In this document: positions 1 through 6,299 of the stretch, in pieces
Layout of the letters: every line of letters starts with the position of its first letter
Numbering within the stretch: position 1 is the stretch's first letter
Assembly (NCBI GenBank): GCA_027064405.1
Contig: JAMOPP010000049.1
Span: 1-15,749 of the forward strand
Direction of reading: 5' to 3'
Length of the DNA stretch: 15,749 bases
DNA from: Desulfurellales bacterium
GTDB taxonomy: Bacteria > Campylobacterota_A > Desulfurellia > Desulfurellales > Hippeaceae
Position numbers and translations under genes: made by a program
Notes under the pieces: model-generated
The model's input: only the letters and a program-made list of their open reading frames with translations
Told to the model about the DNA's origin: nothing
The model's database searches: none

Positions 1-1
1 C

Positions 2-412
2 GGGAAATTTTCGTATGTTTTATCAGGGGCTACGTCATACTTAAAAAAAAGCTCTTATGAAGAGATTGAGGTTGAGATTAACAAGAAAAGATACAGGGCT
101 CTTTGGGTGATAGCATCCAATGCAGAAAGGTATGCCGGCAGTTTTCGGATATCGAGGAGCATTAATATATTTCACAAGACTATGGATATTTCTGTTTTTA
201 AATCGGCTAACAGATTCTTATCTCTACCTTTCTACAACCTGTTTCTATTTAGTGGTATGCACAGTTTTTCAAGGCGAATTCAGCATATTAAAACAGATAG
301 AATGAAAATAATTACAAAAAATATACCTATTCAGATAGACGGTGATTTTTATGGATATTCTCCCTGTGAAATCTCGATTTTAGAAAAACCTATCAATATT
401 ATTGTGCCGTGA
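2..412 (+). CDS. Diacylglycerol kinase family lipid kinase (YegS/DgkB-like), C-terminal part only
   Basis: The reading frame is open from the window edge to a TGA at 410-412, giving about 136 residues of a protein whose start lies outside. The fragment begins GKFSYVLSGATSYLK and runs into a strand reading ALWVIASNAERYAGSFRIS, which matches the second domain of the YegS/DgkB/BmrU lipid-kinase family (usually GKxAYxxxG, then xxxNxxxxGGGxxxxP). It ends with IQIDGDFYGYSPCEISIL and IIVP, the family's closing pattern of a conserved DGE/DGD, then P and E, and a final valine-proline. Family members phosphorylate diacylglycerol or related lipids at the inner face of the membrane using ATP. The ATP-binding GGDGT motif would be in the missing N-terminal half, so activity cannot be judged. 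An internal ATG at 107 is in the same frame and is not the true start. The gene overlaps the following PAP2 gene by four bases, so the two are probably co-translated. Confidence 0.82.
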   Translation, partial: GKFSYVLSGATSYLKKSSYEEIEVEINKKRYRALWVIASNAERYAGSFRISRSINIFHKTMDISVFKSANRFLSLPFYNLFLFSGMHSFSRRIQHIKTDRMKIITKNIPIQIDGDFYGYSPCEISILEKPINIIVP

Positions 413-1272
413 ATGTAAGAGATGATATAAAAGTTTTTGATTATATCAACCTTTCTTATTATGTTTTTATGATTATGCTTATAATCTATAATTACAATAC
501 CGTGCAAGAGCCGTTATTGTTAATAACGGGATATGCGACTATTATACTATCTGTTTTATATATTACGAGAATAAAAAAATATAACGGAATTGCACTTGTT
601 GTAAGGTACTTCTACCCTTTGGTTTTTATAGGGTTTGTGTTTGAGTCCTTAGGTTTTATTGTGCCGTTTATAAACCCTCACAACAAGGACTATATTTTAA
701 TAGGTTGGGATAGGGCTATATTTGGAAATAATGTGGCTGATATTTTGGGTTTCTTGAATGTAAAAGGGGTAATTGACTATCTTCAAATATCGTATCTTGC
801 CTATTATTTTTTGCCACTATACCTTGTATATTATCTCTATAAAAGAAAAAAGATAAAATTATTGAATTATGCACTTTTTGCGCTTTCTTTAGGGTATTAT
901 ATATCTTACATAGGATACATACTGTTGCCGGCAATAGGTCCGCGATATGCTTTAGAGTCCTTAAATGCCCATCCATTAAACGGCACTATTCTTTATCAAC
1001 ATATATCGGTGCTTTTAAATTCATTAGAGCATATAAAGCAGGATTGTTTTCCGAGCGGACATGTAGAGCTTTCACTGCTTGTGCTTTTGATTTTTAAGGA
1101 TATTGACAAAAAGAGAGCGCTTATAATTTTGCCCATAGTTTTGTCTTTGACTCTTGCAACAATGACGCTTAGGTATCATTACGGGGTGGATGTAGTGGCA
1201 GGAACCGTTGTGGCATTTGTTGTGTATTATTTTTCTAAATATATCTATTTTAAGGGGAAGCGGATAGCATAG
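409..1272 (+). CDS. PAP2-superfamily integral membrane phosphatase/phosphotransferase (Aur1/inositolphosphotransferase-like)
   Basis: This 287-residue polytopic protein starts at a GTG inside the GTGA overlap with the lipid kinase. No better start is available, and the overlap suggests translational coupling. Hydrophobic segments cover most of the chain. The PAP2 signature is visible in the C-terminal half: a GPR at residues 177-179 stands in for motif C1, PSGH at 215-218 is motif C2, and RYHYGVD at 255-261 is motif C3 with His257 and Asp261 spaced as in the family. The C1 variant and the RYHYGVDVVAG form resemble the Aur1/PAP2_3 branch, known for moving phosphoryl or phosphoalcohol groups between lipids, more than the classic KxxxxxxRP phosphatases. 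Next to a lipid kinase, a role in phosphatidate, isoprenyl-phosphate or phospholipid head-group turnover is reasonable. The substrate cannot be read from sequence. Confidence 0.8.
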   Translation: MNVRDDIKVFDYINLSYYVFMIMLIIYNYNTVQEPLLLITGYATIILSVLYITRIKKYNGIALVVRYFYPLVFIGFVFESLGFIVPFINPHNKDYILIGWDRAIFGNNVADILGFLNVKGVIDYLQISYLAYYFLPLYLVYYLYKRKKIKLLNYALFALSLGYYISYIGYILLPAIGPRYALESLNAHPLNGTILYQHISVLLNSLEHIKQDCFPSGHVELSLLVLLIFKDIDKKRALIILPIVLSLTLATMTLRYHYGVDVVAGTVVAFVVYYFSKYIYFKGKRIA

Positions 1273-1288
1273 CTTATCCGATTTTTAT
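1261..1288 (+). terminator. Probable rho-independent terminator of the lipid kinase-PAP2 unit
   Basis: The six-base stem CGGATA (1261-1266) pairs with TATCCG (1275-1280) across an eight-base loop and is followed by ATTTTTAT. The stem contains the PAP2 stop codon and the last codons of the convergent DMT gene. The T-run exists only on the + strand, so it should stop + strand transcripts. The stem is short, hence moderate confidence. Confidence 0.45.
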
Positions 1289-2152
1289 CAATACTATTCC
1301 TACAATAATAAATAAACTTGCAATAAAACGCATGGTTCCGTAACGCTCTTTCAAGATAAAGCTTCCTATTAATACTCCAAAAAGAGAACTTACTTGCCGT
1401 GCTCCGGCAGTTGCACTTATTGAAGTTGTCTGCATTGCATATCTGTATGACAAGAACGATAGAGTGAGCAGTGTTGCGCCGATTATGACTTTAAACGGTA
1501 TATTTTTATAACATTGTAATATCTGTTTTCTTAGATTTCTTTTTAAAAATATGTTGATACTCATATAGATAAACATAAAAATGATTACCCAATATGTGTA
1601 TAGAAAAAATTTATTACCCTCTACTCCTATTTTGTCTATTACCGCACCAAATGAGTATATAAATCCGGCAAAAGCTGCGTATCGTATATGTTTCTTGGAA
1701 AAATCAAATTTGCTGAATCTGAATTGCCTCAAAGATGTGTTAAGCTGTATAATATAGGCTCCAAACATTGCCACCAATATACCTGTAAATGTTATCGCTG
1801 ATATTCTTTCTCCTATAATAAAATAGGCGAGAAACGGTATGTATATGGGACCTGTTATGCTTAATGGGTAAACCAAAGATAAATCTCCTTCACTTAACGA
1901 ATAGGCTTTGCCTGTGTATATTTGATATAATGTGAAAAAGAAAGCCGAAATAACGGATAAAAGCACTATTTTGCCTGTAGGATAAATATACTGTGTGCCG
2001 TTTGCCATACCTATAACTGTCATAAATACAATGGAAATGGAAAATATAGACCACAAAAAGATAGTTTTGTTGTCGCTTTGCTTAAATAAAAAATTGTAGG
2101 ATGAGTGCATAAAGGCTGAAAATATAATTAAAAATAAGGATAGATATGTCAT
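1274..2152 (-). CDS. EamA/DMT-superfamily transporter, 10 membrane spans
   Basis: The protein has 292 residues, the usual length for the drug/metabolite transporter superfamily, with about ten hydrophobic segments arranged as two EamA repeats. Each repeat ends in the typical charged turn: GERIS near residue 115 and LKERYG near residue 270. The glycine/alanine-rich segment TTSISATAGARQVSSLFG just before the last two spans corresponds to the conserved pore-lining helix of these carriers. The ATG at 2152-2150 has only a weak upstream AAAAAGA, consistent with coupling to thiM, which ends 14 bp upstream on the same strand. The family exports or imports amino acids, nucleosides, cofactor precursors and drugs, and the sequence alone does not pick one. 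Its place directly behind thiM makes a thiazole or thiamine-related substrate a testable idea, not a conclusion. Confidence 0.8.
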   Translation of the reverse strand: MTYLSLFLIIFSAFMHSSYNFLFKQSDNKTIFLWSIFSISIVFMTVIGMANGTQYIYPTGKIVLLSVISAFFFTLYQIYTGKAYSLSEGDLSLVYPLSITGPIYIPFLAYFIIGERISAITFTGILVAMFGAYIIQLNTSLRQFRFSKFDFSKKHIRYAAFAGFIYSFGAVIDKIGVEGNKFFLYTYWVIIFMFIYMSINIFLKRNLRKQILQCYKNIPFKVIIGATLLTLSFLSYRYAMQTTSISATAGARQVSSLFGVLIGSFILKERYGTMRFIASLFIIVGIVLIKIG

Positions 2153-2166
2153 TTAAATTGGTCTTT

Positions 2167-2964
2167 TTACAGCAGGTTCACTTTTGCTGATTCAAAGCTG
2201 TTTTCGTTAAACAAGGAAAGGTTGTCAAAGAACTCTATCTGAAAATGACCAAGACCCTTTGCGTTTTTGCTTGCAATTTCACCCGATATGCCGACCATAG
2301 TTGCAGCGGCTGTGCAGGCTGTTAGAAAGTTGTTTCCAACCGCCATAAATGCTCCCATAACGGATGTTGAGATACACCCTGAGCCGGTTATTTTTGTGAG
2401 CATTATATTGCCATTTTTAACACCGTATGTTGTTTTTGAGTCGGTTATGATGTCTTCTTTTCCGCTTGCACAAACTATGCAGTTGTGTTTCTGAGATAGC
2501 AGGCAGGAGAGCTCTTTGATTTGGAGAATATTATCTTCTGCAGAATCCACGCCTTTTGTTTTTGCTGAATAACCTGAAAGGTTTGCTATTTCAGATGCAT
2601 TGCCACGAATAGCGTTAATCTTAAAATTGTTGAGTATCTCTTTTGCCGCTTCATTTCTATAAGCGGTTGCCCCAACCCCAACAGGGTCAAAAATAACGGG
2701 AATAGATAGCCTGTTTGCTGTTTCTATCGCAGTAAATGAAGTTTCCATAAACTCTCTTGTCAAAGTTCCTATGTTGATAACAAGTGCATTTGATATTGCC
2801 GTCATATCTTTTATTTCATCCTTTTCGTATGCCATTACAGGGGATGCTCCTATTGCCAAAAGCGCATTTGCGGTAATATTGGTAGCAACCACATTTGTTA
2901 TGTTTAAGATTAACGGATTTTTTTCCTTTAGTAGCCTTAAATTGTTCCTAAAACTGTTTATCAT
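2167..2964 (-). CDS. thiM: Hydroxyethylthiazole kinase
   Basis: This 265-residue cytoplasmic enzyme phosphorylates 4-methyl-5-(2-hydroxyethyl)thiazole with ATP, the salvage route to the thiazole half of thiamine. Family motifs appear in order: NITNVVATNITANALLAIG near the N-terminus, NIGTL around residue 65, DPVGVGAT and YR near 92-103, IRGNASEI near 118-126, KGVDS, and TGSGC at 193-197, whose Cys197 matches the active-site cysteine. The C-terminal GLGHFQ replaces the commoner GPGSFQ. Length is normal for the family. The ATG at 2964 has a clear AAGGAG (2975-2980) ten bases upstream and a strong promoter beyond it. thiE and thiD are absent from the window, so this is a detached salvage gene. 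It is transcribed divergently from the marR-type gene and probably co-transcribed with the DMT transporter behind it. Confidence 0.95.
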   Translation of the reverse strand: MINSFRNNLRLLKEKNPLILNITNVVATNITANALLAIGASPVMAYEKDEIKDMTAISNALVINIGTLTREFMETSFTAIETANRLSIPVIFDPVGVGATAYRNEAAKEILNNFKINAIRGNASEIANLSGYSAKTKGVDSAEDNILQIKELSCLLSQKHNCIVCASGKEDIITDSKTTYGVKNGNIMLTKITGSGCISTSVMGAFMAVGNNFLTACTAAATMVGISGEIASKNAKGLGHFQIEFFDNLSLFNENSFESAKVNLL

Positions 2965-3008
2965 TTTATATTCACTCCTTTTCTTAACTCACACTTAAAC
3001 TTTATAGT

Positions 3009-3036
3009 ATTATATTTTATATCAAAGAAATTGCAA
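3009..3036 (-). promoter_or_regulatory. Sigma70-type promoter of thiM-DMT
   Basis: Read on the - strand, a TTGCAA -35 box (3031-3036) is followed after 16 bp by a perfect TATAAT -10 box (3014-3009). This places the transcript start near 3002, about 38 bases upstream of the thiM ATG. The leader is too short for a TPP riboswitch, and no THI-box motif (CTGAGA) is seen. The -35 box sits in TTGCAA-N3-AATTGT, which partly matches the marR operator described below. Confidence 0.65.
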
Positions 3037-3107
3037 TGAAATTGTCGGTTTTTGTTAGGGGCTTATATTCACATTAAAGGCTCAATAAAAATATTTAAGG
3101 TGAGAAA

Positions 3108-3133
3108 TTAGTTGCAATTGCAACAGAATTGTT
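3108..3133 (+). promoter_or_regulatory. Putative MarR operator, copy 1 (upstream of marR-emrAB)
   Basis: The 14-bp sequence GTTGCAATTGCAAC (3111-3124) is its own exact reverse complement. It is followed two bases later by AATTGTT (3127-3133). Nearly the same arrangement recurs upstream of acrA (6186-6211). The dyad covers the -35 box of the marR promoter, so a bound dimer would block RNA polymerase, the usual way MarR-family proteins repress themselves. Binding by this MarR protein is inferred from position and repetition. Confidence 0.65.
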
Positions 3134-3140
3134 ATATATA
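3112..3140 (+). promoter_or_regulatory. Promoter of marR-emrA-emrB
   Basis: A TTGCAA -35 box (3112-3117), a 17-bp spacer and a TATATA -10 box (3135-3140) give a predicted transcript start near 3147, about 25 bases before the marR ATG. The -35 box lies inside the palindromic operator. The upstream AT-rich stretch could act as an UP element. Confidence 0.55.
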
Positions 3141-3171
3141 AGATGCGGAAAAATAAAAAAGGAGGGAAATT

Positions 3172-3609
3172 ATGAATCAAAAAAAAGATCCTCTTGGAAA
3201 GTATATATCTACGATATATCGTCATTCTATGATGTATGCCAACGACTGTTTGAAGCCCTTTAATATGAGCGCAGGTCAATTGAGTTTTTTGTTGGTACTG
3301 TTTGAGCATAATGGAATAACTCAGGAGTGGCTTTCTAAATATTTAAGTATAGACAAAAGCACAACTGCAAAAGCAATTAAATTATTAGAGCAAAACGGCT
3401 ACATAACAAAAAAAATATCAAAACAGGATAAAAGGGCTTACAATGTTTATTTCACGGATAAGGCTGCTTTAATTAGAGAACAGATAAGAAAACTGGCATT
3501 TAAAGGGGATAACGATATTTTACTGAAGGGTTTTAGCGATAAAGAAAAAGAAGCTGCATATGATATGTTAAAAAGAATGGCTCAAAATGCCGGTACCTAT
3601 AAGGTGTAA
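3172..3609 (+). CDS. MarR-family winged-helix transcriptional regulator
   Basis: At 145 residues this is a typical MarR-family repressor. The winged helix-turn-helix spans about residues 35-95: helices around GITQEWLSKYL (48-58), recognition helix DKSTTAKAIKLLEQNG (61-76), and the wing with the family's conserved D-x-R (Asp86, Arg88) in KQDKRAYNVYF. The flanking N- and C-terminal helices would form the dimer interface and ligand pocket. Such proteins usually repress drug-efflux genes and are released by phenolic or lipophilic ligands. The ATG at 3172 has a strong AAGGAGGG (3159-3166) five bases upstream. emrA begins three bases after the stop codon, giving the classic EmrR-EmrA-EmrB layout of enterobacteria. 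The palindrome in its own promoter and a close copy before acrA indicate that it may control both efflux operons. A single Cys26 in the N-terminal helix could be redox-sensitive, but this is untested. Confidence 0.92.
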   Translation: MNQKKDPLGKYISTIYRHSMMYANDCLKPFNMSAGQLSFLLVLFEHNGITQEWLSKYLSIDKSTTAKAIKLLEQNGYITKKISKQDKRAYNVYFTDKAALIREQIRKLAFKGDNDILLKGFSDKEKEAAYDMLKRMAQNAGTYKV

Positions 3610-3612
3610 ATA

Positions 3613-4611
3613 ATGGAAAATAAGAAAATTGCAGATAAAAAAGGTAAAAAGAAGTTTGTTGTTTTAGCTTTAGTTCTTCTTGTTTTGATTGTGACGATAT
3701 ATTTTTTTATACAATACAAGGAAACTCATATCTCAACAGACGATGCGTATGTGACAAATAATATATTTTGGGTTAATCCAAAAGCGTCCGGAAATGTAGT
3801 TAAGGTCTTTGTGGATGATAATCAATATGTCAAAAAGGGTGATATTATAGCATTGATAGATGAAAAACCTTATAAAGTTGCACTTGCTCAGGCAAAAGCC
3901 CAATTAAAATTAGCGCAGGCAAAAGAAAAAGAATCTCAGGCTGCACTAAAATCTCAAAAATCCGAGATTGATTTAGTTAAGGCAAAATTAGATAAGGCTT
4001 TGTGGGATTTTAATAGAGCTAAAAAGCTGATGAAGATGGAATCCATATCAAAAGACAGATATGAACAGTATATGACGAACTACAATGTTTTGAAATTTAC
4101 ACTAAAATCTCAAGAGGATGTTTTATCTCAGATGAGGGCCTCTTTATTAAGTGCCCAAAAAAATATAGATGCTGCCAAAGCAGGTGTCGAAATGGCTAAG
4201 CTAAACCTGCTATACACAAAAATAAAATCTCCGACTGACGGACTTATAACTGAAAAAAGTGTGGAGGTCGGTAAGTTTGCATCCCCTTCTGTACCGGTGT
4301 GCGCCGTTGTGCCGAACAAAGATGCGTGGATTGTTGCAAACTATAAAGAGAAGCAGATAGAAAAAATGCACAAGGGGCAGAAAGTGAAAATTAAAATAGA
4401 TGCATACCCCGGCAAATCCTTTGAAGGAAGGATAGAGAGTATGCAATTTGGTACGGGAGAAGTTTTTTCTCTATTTCCTCCCCAAAATGCGTCAGGTAAC
4501 TGGATAAAGGTTACACAAAGGATTCCTGTAAAAATTGTATTTAATAAACCCCCGCAAGTGCCGTTAAGGGTTGGTATGTCGGTTGACACAACTGTTTTAA
4601 TTAAAAAATAA
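3613..4611 (+). CDS. emrA: EmrA-type periplasmic adaptor (HlyD family) of an MFS tripartite pump
   Basis: This 332-residue membrane-fusion protein has a short basic cytoplasmic tail, one membrane anchor (about 15-35), the EmrA/HlyD hallmark TDDAYV (42-47), and a lipoyl-like half-motif with GNVVKVFVDDNQYVKKGD. A long lysine/alanine-rich coiled-coil hairpin follows (about 80-195), then the second lipoyl half (YTKIKSPTDGLITEKSVEVG) and a beta-barrel region. The stretch GEVFSLFPPQNASGNWIKV and QRIPVKI near 280-310 is diagnostic of the EmrA branch. It links the MFS pump in the inner membrane to an outer-membrane channel. The family in E. coli is about 390 residues, and the shorter length here is mostly a shorter hairpin. 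The ATG lies three bases after the marR stop, with AAGGTG (3601-3606) as a ribosome binding site inside the marR end. The stop overlaps the emrB start by one base. Confidence 0.93.
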   Translation: MENKKIADKKGKKKFVVLALVLLVLIVTIYFFIQYKETHISTDDAYVTNNIFWVNPKASGNVVKVFVDDNQYVKKGDIIALIDEKPYKVALAQAKAQLKLAQAKEKESQAALKSQKSEIDLVKAKLDKALWDFNRAKKLMKMESISKDRYEQYMTNYNVLKFTLKSQEDVLSQMRASLLSAQKNIDAAKAGVEMAKLNLLYTKIKSPTDGLITEKSVEVGKFASPSVPVCAVVPNKDAWIVANYKEKQIEKMHKGQKVKIKIDAYPGKSFEGRIESMQFGTGEVFSLFPPQNASGNWIKVTQRIPVKIVFNKPPQVPLRVGMSVDTTVLIKK

Positions 4612-6137
4612 TGAACCGGGTTAAAGGGATAAATAAGTGGGTTATAGCGTTAAGTGTAATGCTACCCACTATTATGGAAATTGTTGATACAACCATAGTT
4701 AATGTTTCACTCCCCCATATACGGGGTAGCTTAAGTGTAGGTTTAGACGAATCAACATGGATTCTAACGTCTTATCTTGTTTCAAATGCCATAATAATAC
4801 CCATAACAGGATGGCTTGGAAATACATTCGGCAGGAAAAGATACCTTATGTTTTCAATATTTGCTTTTACAGTTATGTCTTTTTTATGCGGATATGCTGA
4901 TTCCTTTTATATGCTTGTAGCTTTTCGTTTTTTACAGGGTATTGCAGGAGGGGGTCTTCAACCTATTTCTCAGGCAATTTTGCTTGAGTCATTTCCAAAG
5001 GAGCAAAGAGGGTTGGCTATGGCTGTTTTTGGTATGGGTGTTGTAGTTGGACCTGTTCTTGGGCCTGTTTTTGGAGGATGGATAACGGATAATTGGGGAT
5101 GGAGGTGGATTTTTTACATTAACATACCGGTGGGCATACTCTCATTTATTATGATAAATATGTTTGTATTTGATCCGGATTATATAAGTAACAGCAAAAA
5201 AACTAAAATAGATTATGTGGGTTTGTCTTTGCTTACCGTTGGGGTAGGCGCGCTTCAAATCTTGTTAGATAATGCGCAGAGAAAGGATTGGTTTGCATCG
5301 CATTTTATTACAACTTTGGCGATTTTGAGTGCAATTAGTTTGACTTTGTTTGTTATAAATGAGCTGAAGGTCAAAAATCCTGTTGTAAACTTAAGAATAT
5401 TTAGACATCCTTCTTTCTCCATTGGAAATATGATTATGTTTTTCGGGTTTTTCGGGTTCTTCGGAACAATTGTTCTTTTGCCTTTGTATTTACAAAATTT
5501 AATGGGTTATACTGCATTCTTGGCCGGTTTGGTTTTGGGTCCGGGCGCTTTGACAACTTTTCTTTTTATGCCTCTATCGGGGAAGCTGCTTGAAAGGGGT
5601 TTTGATGCAAGAAGGCTCCTTTTTGTGGGTCTTGCGATGAATGCTGTGGCTGTGTATATTATGGCGCATTTTAATCTTAGCGCTGATTTTTGGTATGTTA
5701 TTATGCCGAGAGGATTACAAGGTATTGCAGTAGCCTTCTTTTTTGTGCCGCTTGCCGCCGCAACATTTGCAAACGTTGAAAATGAAGAGGTGGGCAACGC
5801 CTCAGGTATATTTAATTTTATAAAAAACATAGGCGGTAGCTTTGGTACTTCAATAGTTATGACGATACTTACAAGAAGAGAGCAGTTTCACCAGAGTAGA
5901 TTAGTGGAAAATCTAACACCGTCCAATGATGCATTTAATAGCGCTCGGGTTTTTTTGTCGCACACATTTTCTTCAGCATCTCAGCAATTTGGTATAATAT
6001 ACAAGGAACTTCTTAAGCAATCGTCTATGCTTGCGTTTAACGATGCTTTTTATTTTTGTGCAGTGATTTTTATTTTACTTATGCCTACGGTGCTTATTAT
6101 GAGGAAACCCCAAAGGGCATCAAAGCCGTATGAATAG
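4611..6137 (+). CDS. emrB: EmrB-type MFS multidrug exporter, DHA2 family, 14 membrane spans
   Basis: This 508-residue drug/proton antiporter is normal in length for the 14-span DHA2 group. Span 1 carries D26 followed by TTIVNVSLPHI, the family D1 motif. The loop GRKRYL after span 2 is motif A. The antiporter motif region around residues 141-175 reads VVGPVLGPVFGGWITDNWGW followed by FYINIPVG, closely matching EmrB. It works with EmrA to move lipophilic compounds out using the proton gradient. The ATG overlaps the emrA stop (TAATG) and has no recognisable ribosome binding site in the A-rich sequence before it, so translation probably depends on re-initiation after emrA. No outer-membrane channel gene follows directly. 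The nearest is the oprM-type gene 4.4 kb downstream, which may serve this pump too. No terminator is visible after the stop. Confidence 0.94.
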   Translation: MNRVKGINKWVIALSVMLPTIMEIVDTTIVNVSLPHIRGSLSVGLDESTWILTSYLVSNAIIIPITGWLGNTFGRKRYLMFSIFAFTVMSFLCGYADSFYMLVAFRFLQGIAGGGLQPISQAILLESFPKEQRGLAMAVFGMGVVVGPVLGPVFGGWITDNWGWRWIFYINIPVGILSFIMINMFVFDPDYISNSKKTKIDYVGLSLLTVGVGALQILLDNAQRKDWFASHFITTLAILSAISLTLFVINELKVKNPVVNLRIFRHPSFSIGNMIMFFGFFGFFGTIVLLPLYLQNLMGYTAFLAGLVLGPGALTTFLFMPLSGKLLERGFDARRLLFVGLAMNAVAVYIMAHFNLSADFWYVIMPRGLQGIAVAFFFVPLAAATFANVENEEVGNASGIFNFIKNIGGSFGTSIVMTILTRREQFHQSRLVENLTPSNDAFNSARVFLSHTFSSASQQFGIIYKELLKQSSMLAFNDAFYFCAVIFILLMPTVLIMRKPQRASKPYE

Positions 6138-6151
6138 GAGGTATGTCAAAT

Positions 6152-6184
6152 ATGTATGTATCTTGCATTATTGTTGTTGAATAA
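6152..6184 (+). other. Perfect Shine-Dalgarno followed by a 10-codon frame
   Basis: AGGAGG (6136-6141), overlapping the emrB stop codon, stands ten bases before an ATG that opens a frame of ten codons (MYVSCIIVVE) ending in TAA at 6182-6184. An alternative ATG at 6143 in the same frame is too close to the ribosome binding site. The frame ends just before the acrA operator. It may be a translated mini-gene, the trace of a decayed gene start, or chance. No homology can be claimed for ten residues. Confidence 0.15.
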
Positions 6185-6185
6185 T

Positions 6186-6211
6186 TTAGTTGTAATTGAA
6201 ACTAAATTGTT
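6186..6211 (+). promoter_or_regulatory. Putative MarR operator, copy 2 (upstream of acrA)
   Basis: GTTGTAATTGAAAC (6189-6202) is an imperfect version of the palindrome at 3111-3124 and is followed at the same distance by AATTGTT (6205-6211). Aligning 6186-6216 with 3108-3138 gives 26 identical positions of 31 without gaps. The remaining intergenic sequence shows no such similarity. The element covers the -35 box of the acrA promoter exactly as copy 1 covers that of marR. Confidence 0.62.
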
Positions 6212-6218
6212 GTATAAG
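6190..6218 (+). promoter_or_regulatory. Promoter of the acrA-acrB-oprM-macA-ABC operon
   Basis: A TTGTAA -35 box (6190-6195), a 17-bp spacer and a TATAAG -10 box (6213-6218) predict a start near 6225 and a leader of about 75 bases. Spacer length and operator placement are the same as in the marR promoter. Because emrB has no visible terminator, readthrough from the upstream operon may add to expression. Confidence 0.58.
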
Positions 6219-6238
6219 TGACTTTTTGAGAGTGGAGA

Positions 6239-6292
6239 ATGGATGTAAGAGTTGTTTGTAAAAGATTTTTAAAAAATAAAAGAATGATTTAG
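6239..6292 (+). CDS. Possible 17-residue leader peptide of the acrA operon
   Basis: The acrA leader contains a 17-codon frame (MDVRVVCKRFLKNKRMI) that begins about 14 bases after the predicted transcript start. Its TAG stop (6290-6292) overlaps the acrA ribosome binding site (6291-6296). The peptide is strongly basic (seven Lys/Arg). A GGAG sits only one base before the ATG, which is too close for efficient initiation, and a weaker GAG is eight bases upstream. The geometry would suit translational coupling or drug-sensed attenuation, as known for some leader peptides of resistance genes. It may also be a chance frame in AT-rich sequence. Confidence 0.22.
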   Translation: MDVRVVCKRFLKNKRMI

Positions 6293-6299
6293 GGGGTTT

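Noticed and set aside
107..412. A separate small gene starting at ATG 107.
   Set aside because: The frame is open back to base 2, and the residues before 107 continue the diacylglycerol-kinase family pattern, so the ATG is internal to a truncated gene.
2965..3110. Possible TPP riboswitch in front of thiM.
   Set aside because: The predicted leader is only about 38 bases, and neither the CTGAGA core nor the other conserved THI-box segment is found on the - strand.
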